Assembly (NCBI GenBank): GCA_945906935.1
Contig: CAMDSO010000021.1
Coordinates: forward strand, 1-42,837
Reading direction: 5' to 3'
Length of the DNA: 42,837 nucleotides
Source of the DNA: Bordetella parapertussis
Lineage (GTDB): Bacteria > Pseudomonadota > Gammaproteobacteria > Burkholderiales > SG8-41
This document shows, in pieces, positions 16,619-23,981 of the stretch. The notes under the pieces were generated by a model, which saw only the letters and a program-made list of their open reading frames with translations, was not told where the DNA came from and made no database searches. Position 1 is the first letter of the stretch; every line of letters starts with the position of its first letter. The translations under genes were made by a program, and so were the position numbers.

Positions 16619-17982
16619 TGCGGAGCGCTGTCGCAGCGCAGGATGTCCATCACGCCGTTGATGTTGTCTAACGTTTCGAGTTTTTCAACCGCTTCGAGTA
16701 ACTGATTGGCGACGGCATCCTTCAATACTCGGCGTGAGCAGGTGTAAAACTTTTTCAGGCGCTGCTCGCGTGTCAGTGGCGAGCCGATCCAGCCCGAGAG
16801 TTTGTCGACGCGGCTCGTCAGTGTGCGGCCGTCGGTGGTGGTGACTTCGACGATCACATGCATGTGGTCAAAGTCGGCCGCTATGCTGTCATCGATGTTG
16901 AATTCGATGCGCGGCAACAGGGCGACGATGTCGGCGGCAAAACGCCGTTCGTTGGTGAAAGAGTCGACGCTGATTTCACCGTCGAGCAGGGCCAGCGCGG
17001 TGGTGTATTGGACGCTGAATTTGCCATCAAGCCCGGTGTCCGGTTGCGGCCGATTAACGTATTCAAAGCGCGGGAAGGTGACCTTGACGCGGGCGATCTG
17101 TGCGGCTTGCAGGCCATGTTGTTCGCGCAACGCCAGCGCCGCGTCGATCGGCCGGTGGGTGAAGTAATTACTCGGGTGCTTCTTGAAACCAACGCCGGGT
17201 TCCACCATGCGCAAGGGCGCACCGAAATCCTTGACCAGCAGTTCAGGGCTGGCGTCGCCGTGCAGAAAGGTATCGAAGAAACCTTTGGGGCCGAAGACGT
17301 CGGCGCTCGCCGTCCAGCCCATCTTGGCCAGCACGCCGCATTCGAGACCCATGCGCGCGGCGTGGCCGGAGTGTGACGACTTGGTCATCGAGCCGGTGTT
17401 GATTGAGATACTGCCGGCGCGCGATCCGGCGAGACCGAATGCCATCAGCGTTTGTTGTTTATCGAGGCCGAGCATTTTGCAGGCGGCGGCCGTTGCGCCA
17501 AAGGTGCCGGTGGTGCCGGGCTTGTGAAAGCCCTGTCCGGTTTTAAGTCCGGTCGCGGCGAGCCGCACGCGGCCCTGCACTTCGAATGCAGTGGCGATCG
17601 CCTCGATAATTTTTTTGCCGGAGAGTTTGTAGTGTTCAGCGATCGCCATCACCACCGGCAGCGTCGGCGAGGTCGGGTGATTGAGCGGATACCAGGTGTT
17701 ATCGAAGTCGAGTGCGTGCGCCATCGTGCCGTTGGCGTAGGCGGCGTTGCCCATGGAGGTCTTGAAGCCGCCGGTGATCACACTCGCCTGTGGATGGCCG
17801 CCCATTTCGCGCACGTAAGCGGTTGAGATGCGACCAACCCCCAGCGGTTCGGTGGAGCCGGCGAGGATCACGGCAATGCCGTCGAGTGTGACCTGGCGCG
17901 CCATGTCGATAGCGGCCGGCGGCAGGGTGTCGTAGTTGACGGCGCAAACGCAGTCGATAAATTGTTCAGTGATAGTGGTCAT
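16615..17982 (-). CDS. MmgE/PrpD family protein
   Basis: The frame is open to 18105, but the N-terminus of the family (MTTITEQFIDCVCAVNYDTL) begins at the ATG at 17982, giving 455 residues. The motifs DFDNTWYPLNHPTSPTLPV, GFHKPGTTGTFGAT and GSMTKSSHSGHAARMG keep both the His and the Lys of the active site. Of the MmgE/PrpD proteins here, this one has the NHPTSPT form closest to methylcitrate dehydratase-like HPS motifs. It is the first gene of a minus-strand operon with the Gfo/Idh/MocA gene (4-base overlap) and a Bug gene. The ribosome binding site is weak. It diverges from the persulfide dioxygenase gene at 18143. Confidence 0.92.
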   Translation of the reverse strand: MTTITEQFIDCVCAVNYDTLPPAAIDMARQVTLDGIAVILAGSTEPLGVGRISTAYVREMGGHPQASVITGGFKTSMGNAAYANGTMAHALDFDNTWYPLNHPTSPTLPVVMAIAEHYKLSGKKIIEAIATAFEVQGRVRLAATGLKTGQGFHKPGTTGTFGATAAACKMLGLDKQQTLMAFGLAGSRAGSISINTGSMTKSSHSGHAARMGLECGVLAKMGWTASADVFGPKGFFDTFLHGDASPELLVKDFGAPLRMVEPGVGFKKHPSNYFTHRPIDAALALREQHGLQAAQIARVKVTFPRFEYVNRPQPDTGLDGKFSVQYTTALALLDGEISVDSFTNERRFAADIVALLPRIEFNIDDSIAADFDHMHVIVEVTTTDGRTLTSRVDKLSGWIGSPLTREQRLKKFYTCSRRVLKDAVANQLLEAVEKLETLDNINGVMDILRCDSAPQ

Positions 17983-18142
17983 GATGTGCAATCGTAAAAA
18001 CCCGGCATGCCGGTCATTATGTTGGAGGGGCGATGTTGCGACGCCCGTTTTGCGGCACGCGATGATAGCGCAATTGCTTGCGCGCCTCCGGGCAACGCCG
18101 CACAATCGCCGTTAACGTCACTGCGAGCAAAGGGCTGCAGCC

Positions 18143-19216
18143 ATGCTGATCTTCCGCCAGTTGTTTGACGCACAGTCATCCACCTATACCTACCTTCTTG
18201 CTGATCGAGCCAGCGGCGAGGCCGTGTTGATCGACCCGGTGTTCGAGCAGGTGCACCGTGATGCCGCGCTGTTGCAGGAGCTCGGACTGCGGCTCAAATG
18301 GACGCTTGAAACGCATGTGCATGCTGACCACGTGACCGCTGCGTGGTTGCTGCGTCGCAAGCTTGGCAGCGCGATCGCCGTTGCGGCGGCGAGCGGAGCT
18401 GCCGGCGCAGACCGCTTGCTCGGTCATGGCGAGGATCTCGAATTCGGAAAGCGCCGCCTGCTGGCGCGCGCCACACCCGGCCATACCAATGGCTGCATGA
18501 CCTACGTCCTTGATGACGAGTCGATGGCTTTCACCGGCGACTGCCTGTTGATCCGCGGCAGCGGGCGCACCGATTTTCAGCAGGGCGATGCGCTGGCGAT
18601 GTTCCGTTCGGTGCGCGAGCAGATTTTTTCGCTGCCGGCAGCGTGTTTGTTGTATCCCGCACATGATTACCGTGGTCTGACCGTGACCAGCGTGGAGGAA
18701 GAGCGGCGCTTTAATCCCAGGTTGGGCGGTGACAGCAGTGCCGGCGATTTCGCTGGATTCATGCAAAACCTCGGGCTGCCGCATCCCAAAAAAATGGATC
18801 TCGCGGTTCCTGCCAATTTGCACTGCGGGCGTCCGGGCGATGGGCTTGCTGATGTCTCCATGCCCACATGGGCGAGGCTGCACTATACGTTTGGCGGGTT
18901 TTGGGAGATTCAGCCGCAGGCCCTGGAGGAGATTGCCGAGCGCATATGTATCGTTGACGTGCGTGAGGCGGCTGAATTTAACGGTGCACTTGGGCATATT
19001 CGCGGCGCGCGCTTGATCCCGTTATCGACGCTGGGACAGCACTGCGCCGAGCTCGAAACCGCAAGGCCCGTAGTGACGGTTTGCCGTTCCGGCGCGCGTT
19101 CTACGCAGGCGCTGGTGCTATTGCAAAAAGCCGGGCTGACGGCAGTGGCCAACCTTGCCGGTGGCATGTTGCGCTGGCGTGCGGAAGGTTATCCGGTGCA
19201 GGGCGGTATTGCCTGA
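18143..19216 (+). CDS. persulfide dioxygenase-rhodanese fusion
   Basis: The 357-residue protein joins an N-terminal metallo-beta-lactamase-fold domain (residues 1-245), with the ETHVHADHVTA metal motif (His58, His60, Asp62, His63) typical of ETHE1/persulfide dioxygenase, to a C-terminal rhodanese domain with the active loop CRSGAR (Cys314). Such fusions oxidise glutathione persulfide to sulfite and move sulfur to thiosulfate in sulfide detoxification. This is established for fused ETHE1-rhodanese enzymes of Burkholderia. There is no signal peptide, so it is cytosolic. It stands alone between divergent and convergent neighbours with no sulfur genes next to it. AAAGGG lies 9 bases upstream of the start. 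Function assignment is good. Confidence 0.9.
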   Translation: MLIFRQLFDAQSSTYTYLLADRASGEAVLIDPVFEQVHRDAALLQELGLRLKWTLETHVHADHVTAAWLLRRKLGSAIAVAAASGAAGADRLLGHGEDLEFGKRRLLARATPGHTNGCMTYVLDDESMAFTGDCLLIRGSGRTDFQQGDALAMFRSVREQIFSLPAACLLYPAHDYRGLTVTSVEEERRFNPRLGGDSSAGDFAGFMQNLGLPHPKKMDLAVPANLHCGRPGDGLADVSMPTWARLHYTFGGFWEIQPQALEEIAERICIVDVREAAEFNGALGHIRGARLIPLSTLGQHCAELETARPVVTVCRSGARSTQALVLLQKAGLTAVANLAGGMLRWRAEGYPVQGGIA

Positions 19217-19288
19217 GTAATCGTCAGTAAGGGCGCTACTTTGCCACAGGCGTTTGCCGGCGCCAGTGTCTCGCCCGCAAGCCCCGCT

Positions 19289-20290
19289 TCAGTAGCGGTC
19301 AAAGAGTTTCTGAATCTCATCCGGGTCACGGCTGACGGTGAGTGCGAGTGAGAGCAGGAGCGCCGCCTTGTGCGGCGGCAGGTTGTCGGCGGCGACCATG
19401 CCGTCTTCGCTCCAGTTGTTTTCACGCAGGACACGGCCTTCGCCGACACGTGAGCTGAGTACCACGACCGCACGTTTGGCCGCAACGATGGCATTGATTT
19501 CAGCGGCCAGATTGCCGGTTGAGCCCGCGCCCGAGCCGGCGATGACGATACCTTGTGCGCCACCTGCGAGTGCGCTTTCGGCCAGCCCGGCGCGGCAGCC
19601 GGCATGCACATAGAGCACGTCGACCAGCGGCATGCGATCAATCGCGTGCACGTTGAATTCGCTGGCGATGGTATGGCGCCGCAGCGGCGCGCGGTAATAC
19701 ACCACGCGGTCGGGATCAGCATAACCGAGCAGACCGATGTCGCGGCTGCGGAACGTTTGCACCCGATAGGTATTGGTTTTGGTGACTTCGCGTGCCGCGT
19801 TGATTTCATCGTTGAGCACCACCACTACACCCTTGCCACGCGTCTCTGGGTCGACCGCGACGCGCACGGCGTTGAGTAGATTGAGCGGCCCGTCGGTGGA
19901 TAGCGCGGTGTAGGGGCGTTGCGCACCGGTGATGACGACCGCTTTGTCGCTGCGCACGGTGAGATTCAAAAAGTAAGCGGTTTCCTCGAGGCTGTTGGTA
20001 CCCTGCACGAAGATCACACCGTCCACCTCGTCGCCTTGCAACATTTGTTCAATCCTGATGGCGAGGCGTCGCAGTTCATCGTGGGTGGCGATGTCCTGCG
20101 GATTACCGGCGTCGACCTCGATGTGCGCAAGTGCGCCGAGTTCAGGCAGTGTCGGCAGGATTTCATCACCGCTCATGCGCGGCTTGCCGCTACGGCCGTA
20201 GCGGGTGAAATCCATGCGGTCGCGACCGCGGCTATGGAGGGTGCCGGCGGCGATCATCAGGCGCAGGCGCGGCAATTGGGCTGTTGGCAT
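19289..20290 (-). CDS. asparaginase-family protein with altered second catalytic motif
   Basis: The 333-residue protein has the bacterial asparaginase fold. The first motif reads AAGTLHSRG, with Thr17 at the nucleophile position (usually TGGTIA). The second motif, normally HGTDT-x-EE, reads QGTNSLEE, so Thr98 is kept but the triad Asp is Asn99 and the His is Gln96. The Lys motif NDEINAAREVTKTNT is intact. Asparaginase needs the Thr-Lys-Asp relay, so L-asparagine hydrolysis may be weak or the substrate different. No signal peptide is seen, so it should be cytosolic. It is a single gene, diverging from the enoyl-CoA hydratase gene, with a perfect palindrome about 22 bases upstream of its start. 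Confidence 0.88.
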   Translation of the reverse strand: MPTAQLPRLRLMIAAGTLHSRGRDRMDFTRYGRSGKPRMSGDEILPTLPELGALAHIEVDAGNPQDIATHDELRRLAIRIEQMLQGDEVDGVIFVQGTNSLEETAYFLNLTVRSDKAVVITGAQRPYTALSTDGPLNLLNAVRVAVDPETRGKGVVVVLNDEINAAREVTKTNTYRVQTFRSRDIGLLGYADPDRVVYYRAPLRRHTIASEFNVHAIDRMPLVDVLYVHAGCRAGLAESALAGGAQGIVIAGSGAGSTGNLAAEINAIVAAKRAVVVLSSRVGEGRVLRENNWSEDGMVAADNLPPHKAALLLSLALTVSRDPDEIQKLFDRY

Positions 20291-20311
20291 TGCAATCTCC
20301 TCAATGAGTGT

Positions 20312-20328
20312 ACGTCGTCAGACGACGT
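20312..20328. promoter_or_regulatory. 17-bp perfect palindrome, possible GntR/FCD operator
   Basis: ACGTCGTC-A-GACGACGT lies between the divergent asparaginase-like (start 20290) and enoyl-CoA hydratase (start 20423) genes. Its core TCGTCAGACGA fits the T-n-GT-n(0-3)-AC-n-A pattern reported for FCD-type GntR regulators. A T run follows on the plus strand, so a terminator-like reading is possible, but no plus-strand gene precedes it within 1 kb. Confidence 0.5.
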
Positions 20329-20422
20329 TTTTTTATGACCTTACCACGATCTGCAAGCGCGTTGCTGCGCGGCAATGCGCTTAAAATACGCGCCGACCCA
20401 TTGATAATGAGTAGAGCGTGGC

Positions 20423-21139
20423 ATGAGTGATTTTGAATTCCTGGTGCGTCACGATGGCGCGATCGCACGTCTTGATCTGAACCGTCCTGACGAAGGTAAT
20501 GCGATGACGCGCGCCATGATGGTGCAACTGGCCGCCACGCTGCGCGAGATCGGCAGCGATCCGTCGGTGCATTTGGTGGTGTTCGAAGCGCGCGGCGCAC
20601 ACTTTTGCAAGGGCCGTGACGGCAAGGGCGAGAGTCGTGCCGGCATGACACCCTATGAGATTCGCGTGAAGATGATGGGCGCAGTGCTTGGTAGCTATGA
20701 GGCAATTGCCAATGTGCCCGTACCGGTGGTGGCGCTGGTGCATGCCGACGCGCTGGGCTTCGGTGCGGCGATGGCGGTGGCCTGTGATATCACGCTGGCG
20801 GCGGCTGACGCTTGTTTTGCATTCCCGGAAATCGAGCATGACATTCCGCCGACCATGGCGATGTGCGCGGCACTCGGCAAGGTCAACGCGAAGGCGCTGA
20901 GCTGGCTGATTTATTCCGCAGAAAAAATCAGCGCCGAGCGCGCTGCTGCTGTGGGGCTCGCCAGCAAGGTGCTACCGCAGGCCAGTTTTGCCGCCGACAG
21001 CGAAGCGTTTTTGCAGACACTCGCCTCGCGGCCGCGTCTGGTGCTCGAAACCATCAAGCGTTATCAGGCCCGGGCCGCGCATCTGACGCCAGAGATGGCT
21101 TCCGAATACGCCGGAACCCTGCTCGCGCTGGTGCGTTAG
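20423..21139 (+). CDS. enoyl-CoA hydratase/isomerase (crotonase) family protein
   Basis: The 238-residue protein has the crotonase fold: the first oxyanion strand ARGAHFCKGRDGKG (variant of GxxFxxGxD), the second oxyanion helix DALGFGAAMAVACDI, and the FPEIEHDIPPTMAM segment containing the second-Glu region. It would act on an acyl-CoA (hydration, isomerisation or C-C bond cleavage) in the cytoplasm. It is somewhat short, with a reduced C-terminal helical part. It starts a loose plus-strand series with a cupin and a lactonase-like hydrolase (gaps 101 and 128 bp), which may or may not be one transcript. The CoA-transferase at 9667 could supply thioesters, but that link is inference. Confidence 0.9.
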   Translation: MSDFEFLVRHDGAIARLDLNRPDEGNAMTRAMMVQLAATLREIGSDPSVHLVVFEARGAHFCKGRDGKGESRAGMTPYEIRVKMMGAVLGSYEAIANVPVPVVALVHADALGFGAAMAVACDITLAAADACFAFPEIEHDIPPTMAMCAALGKVNAKALSWLIYSAEKISAERAAAVGLASKVLPQASFAADSEAFLQTLASRPRLVLETIKRYQARAAHLTPEMASEYAGTLLALVR

Positions 21140-21240
21140 TTTGCGTGTGGGGTTCGTTCGTTCGGTTGTGTAGGGTTATAGCGCGCGCATCACATAGCCG
21201 GTAACGGCTGCCGGTTCTGCCGTGTCCATTGGAGGTTTGC

Positions 21241-21924
21241 ATGTTTGTTAGTACAGACGGTTTTGAGATCGCGCATTTTGACGATATCGCCTGGACGCAT
21301 CGGGTGCGTTTCGATGGCATGAAGAGCCGTGCGCGCATTTATACCGACGGCAGCGATTATGGTTTGCGCATGACGCTGGTTGATTTTCCGGTGGGTTCGG
21401 TGGAGCCGCGTCATGTGCATCCGGGCACCCATGCGACGACGGTGCTGAAAAATCGTGCGCTGGTTGACGGCCTCACGCTGAAGCCCTTCGATGTTATCCT
21501 CGGGCCCGGTAATGAACCGCATGGCCCGCTTGAATATCCGGACGGTTGTAATTTGATCAGCTGTTTTCAGGGCAGCAACGATCATTCGGCGGTAACCGAA
21601 CTCTCGACGGAAAAAAATTACCGTCTGGTGCAAGCCGAGAATCTGCCGTGGGCCGCTGGCGCGCACGAAGGCATTGATGAAAAAATACTGATCGATCATG
21701 GCGCCGGGCGGCTGTTGCTACAGGTGTGGCGTTGCGCGCCGGGGGCGGTGCTGGAAGCGGCGGCGCGCGACACGTTGCAGGCGTTGCTGGTGGTCGAGGG
21801 CTGGATCGAAGCGGCCGACGATCAACTGACCACCTGGGATATGTTGCGTCTGCCGCCGGCCGGCCAGCATGGCGTGGCGCGTTTCCCGCAAGGTGCGACC
21901 TTGCTGGCTGTAACCATGCGCTAG
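21241..21924 (+). CDS. cupin-domain protein (bicupin)
   Basis: The ATG at 21241 is chosen since GGAGG at 21231-21235 fits it; a TTG at 21229 overlaps that site. The 227-residue protein has an N-terminal cupin with clustered His residues for a metal (PRHVHPGTHATTVL, then PGNEPHGPLEYPDG). A second cupin-like half (about 150-225) keeps the beta pattern but has few metal ligands. It could be a dioxygenase, isomerase or sensor; nothing in the sequence fixes the reaction. It is cytosolic with no signal peptide. It lies between a crotonase and a PDC-lactonase-like hydrolase on the same strand, so a role in the same ring- or side-chain-cleavage pathway is possible. Confidence 0.82.
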   Translation: MFVSTDGFEIAHFDDIAWTHRVRFDGMKSRARIYTDGSDYGLRMTLVDFPVGSVEPRHVHPGTHATTVLKNRALVDGLTLKPFDVILGPGNEPHGPLEYPDGCNLISCFQGSNDHSAVTELSTEKNYRLVQAENLPWAAGAHEGIDEKILIDHGAGRLLLQVWRCAPGAVLEAAARDTLQALLVVEGWIEAADDQLTTWDMLRLPPAGQHGVARFPQGATLLAVTMR

Positions 21925-22052
21925 CGGTGCGAGTTTTACGCTGCCAGATTGCGCCGTTTTTCCGTGATGATGCGCGGCTGTGCGTGATGCCGCTTTGCGC
22001 TAATGCTGCAATTAAAACACTGCAATACTTTTAATTAAATACGAGGCCCTCC

Positions 22053-22868
22053 ATGTCAGCTGCTGACTGTCACTTTCACATCTTCGATCCCGCGCGCTTT
22101 GCGTACAAGGAAGGGCTGATCTACACGCCGCATCCGTCGCAGGCCGGTACTGTCGATCAGTTGCTGGCGGTGTTCGATGCGCACGGCATTACCCATGGGC
22201 TGGCGGTGGGCGCGGCGCCGTATGGCGACGACAACCGTTGTCTGCTCGAGGGCATTGCGCACTCCAAGGGCCGCTTGAAGGGGATTGCGCTGGTCAAGCA
22301 CGACGTCAGCGACGCTGAAATCACGCGTCTGACCGACGGCGGCATCGTCGGCGTACGGATTAATTTGCACAACCTCGGCATGGCACCCTTGCTTGATGCG
22401 CGCGCGCCCGAATTGCTGGCCAGGATTAAAGCCGCCAACTGGTTCTGCCAGATTCAGTGCGAGAAAGACCAGATCGCCGAGGCGATGCCGGTGCTGAAAA
22501 AAGCCGGTGTGCGGGTGATGATTGATCATTGCGGACGCACGGATCCGGTGAGCGGGCCGGCCGGCGCCGGCTTCAAGGCGCTGCTTGAGCTGGGCCGCAG
22601 CGGTATGGGCGTGATCAAACTGTCGGGGCCCTTCCGCTTTTCGAAGCTGGCCTACCCGCATGCCGATAGCGACGCCGTGGTGCATCAACTGATCGAGGCG
22701 TTCACGCCGCAAAACTGTGTCTGGGGTTCAGACTGGCCGTTCGTGCGACTTGATATGCGCGTGGATTACGGCCCGACACGCGTTGTATTCGAGCGCTGGG
22801 TGCCGGATGCGAAAACACGCCAGACAATTTTGTGGGATACGCCGGCGCGCTTGTTTGGCTTTAAATAA
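22053..22868 (+). CDS. amidohydrolase-related, PDC-lactonase-like hydrolase
   Basis: The 271-residue protein belongs to the amidohydrolase superfamily branch of 2-pyrone-4,6-dicarboxylate lactonase and related TIM-barrel hydrolases. It opens with DCHFHIFDPARF (Asp5, His7, His9), has MIDHCGRTD with His159 at the centre, and ends with WGSDWPFVR (Asp227), which supplies the base. Length fits the branch. It hydrolyses a lactone or decarboxylates a carboxylic acid in the cytoplasm. GAGG precedes the start. It is the third gene of the crotonase/cupin series. PDC itself is an aromatic-catabolism intermediate, but no other protocatechuate meta-pathway gene is visible here, so another lactone is likely. 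Confidence 0.88.
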   Translation: MSAADCHFHIFDPARFAYKEGLIYTPHPSQAGTVDQLLAVFDAHGITHGLAVGAAPYGDDNRCLLEGIAHSKGRLKGIALVKHDVSDAEITRLTDGGIVGVRINLHNLGMAPLLDARAPELLARIKAANWFCQIQCEKDQIAEAMPVLKKAGVRVMIDHCGRTDPVSGPAGAGFKALLELGRSGMGVIKLSGPFRFSKLAYPHADSDAVVHQLIEAFTPQNCVWGSDWPFVRLDMRVDYGPTRVVFERWVPDAKTRQTILWDTPARLFGFK

Positions 22869-22905
22869 TCAAACCGTAGACAGCCCGAAGCATGTGGGCC
22901 GATCT

Positions 22906-22930
22906 GCTCACCTCCCGATGGGCGGTGAGC
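22906..22930. other. hairpin between convergent genes
   Basis: GCTCACC at 22906-22912 pairs with GGTGAGC at 22924-22930, extended inward by CCC/GGG across one mismatch. There is no T run on either side, so it is not a classical intrinsic terminator, although its place between convergent genes fits a 3'-end structure. Confidence 0.4.
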
Positions 22931-22976
22931 TTAGGGAGCCGGTAAACGGATAGACGCGGGCGCCGCCCGCGCCGCG

Positions 22977-23966
22977 TTACTGGATAGACTTGACGTTGGC
23001 TTCCTTGACGACGCGTTTCCATTTCGGAATTTCGCGGTTGAGCATGTCGCGCAGTTGCTCGGGCGGACCACCGGCCGGTTCGAGGCCTTCGCCTTCCATG
23101 CGTAACTTCAGTTCAGGCGTGGTGATGGCGCGGGCGATTTCACGGTTCCACAGGCCGACGATTTCCTTCGGCAGGTTCTTCGGACCCCAGGCGGCGTACC
23201 ACAACACCGCCTCGTAGCCGGTGATGGTTTCGCCCACCGTTGGAATATCCGGAATGGTGGGGATGCGTCTGCCGGTGGTTACGGCAATGCCGCGCAGGCG
23301 TCCGGCCTTGTGCTGCGGCACCATCGCCGGCATCGCGCCAAAGACCAGCTGGATTTGTCCGCCGAGCAAATCGATCATCGCCGGGCCGGTGCCTTTGTAC
23401 GGCACGTGGGTCATCTTGGTGCCGGCCATGATGTCAAAGAGTTCGGTCGCCAGATGCGTGATGCCACCGGTGCCGGTCGAACCATAAATGAGTCCGCCGG
23501 ACTTGGTCTTCGCAAGCGTAATCAGTTCTTTCACTGTTTTGGCCTGCACGTTCGGATGCAAGGATACGAGAAAGCCGGTTTCGCCGATCAGTGAGATTGG
23601 CGTGATGTCGTTGATCGGGTCATAGGGAATTTTAAACAGCGCGGCGTTGGCCCCATAACTGCCCGAAACCATGGCGATGGTGTAGCCATCGGGGGCGGCG
23701 CGCACGGCGGTTTCCGCGCCTATGGTGCCGCCGCCGCCAGCGCGGTTGTCCACCACCACCGAGTGGCCGAACACTTCGGTGAGATTTTTCGACAGGGCAC
23801 GGGCCACGATATCGGTGCCACCACCCGGTGCGAACGGCACGATCAGGCGGATTGGTTTGGTCGGATAATTGTTTTGCGCTTGCGTGGGCATGGCTGCAGC
23901 CGCGGCGACGAGGGCGAGGGCGACGGTGGCGATGCTTGCGTACGGTAATTTCTGCGCTGGCTGCAT
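22977..23966 (-). CDS. Bug/TctC-family periplasmic binding protein
   Basis: The 329-residue protein starts at an ATG with GGGAG seven bases upstream. Signal peptide cleavage is near AMPTQAQN. Motifs are textbook for Bug proteins: YPTKPIRLIVPFAPGGGTD, DNRAGGGGTIGAE, STGTGGITHLATELF and HVPYKGTGPAMID. It follows an MmgE/PrpD gene by 15 bases on the same strand, one more instance of the lyase-receptor pair in this window, and both lie downstream of a GntR regulator on the same strand. It is expected to be a periplasmic receptor for a carboxylate. No membrane transporter genes are near. Confidence 0.94.
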   Translation of the reverse strand: MQPAQKLPYASIATVALALVAAAAAMPTQAQNNYPTKPIRLIVPFAPGGGTDIVARALSKNLTEVFGHSVVVDNRAGGGGTIGAETAVRAAPDGYTIAMVSGSYGANAALFKIPYDPINDITPISLIGETGFLVSLHPNVQAKTVKELITLAKTKSGGLIYGSTGTGGITHLATELFDIMAGTKMTHVPYKGTGPAMIDLLGGQIQLVFGAMPAMVPQHKAGRLRGIAVTTGRRIPTIPDIPTVGETITGYEAVLWYAAWGPKNLPKEIVGLWNREIARAITTPELKLRMEGEGLEPAGGPPEQLRDMLNREIPKWKRVVKEANVKSIQ

Positions 23967-23981
23967 GTGGAGACTCCCGGT

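Noticed and set aside
18143-19216. Persulfide dioxygenase-rhodanese fusion as a novel architecture
   Set aside because: Such fusions are already known in Burkholderia and other bacteria; listed as a normal feature.
20312-20337. Palindrome plus T run as a plus-strand terminator
   Set aside because: No plus-strand gene ends upstream within 1 kb; position between divergent genes fits an operator better.
22906-22930. Hairpin as intrinsic terminator
   Set aside because: No T run on either side; kept only as a structure.
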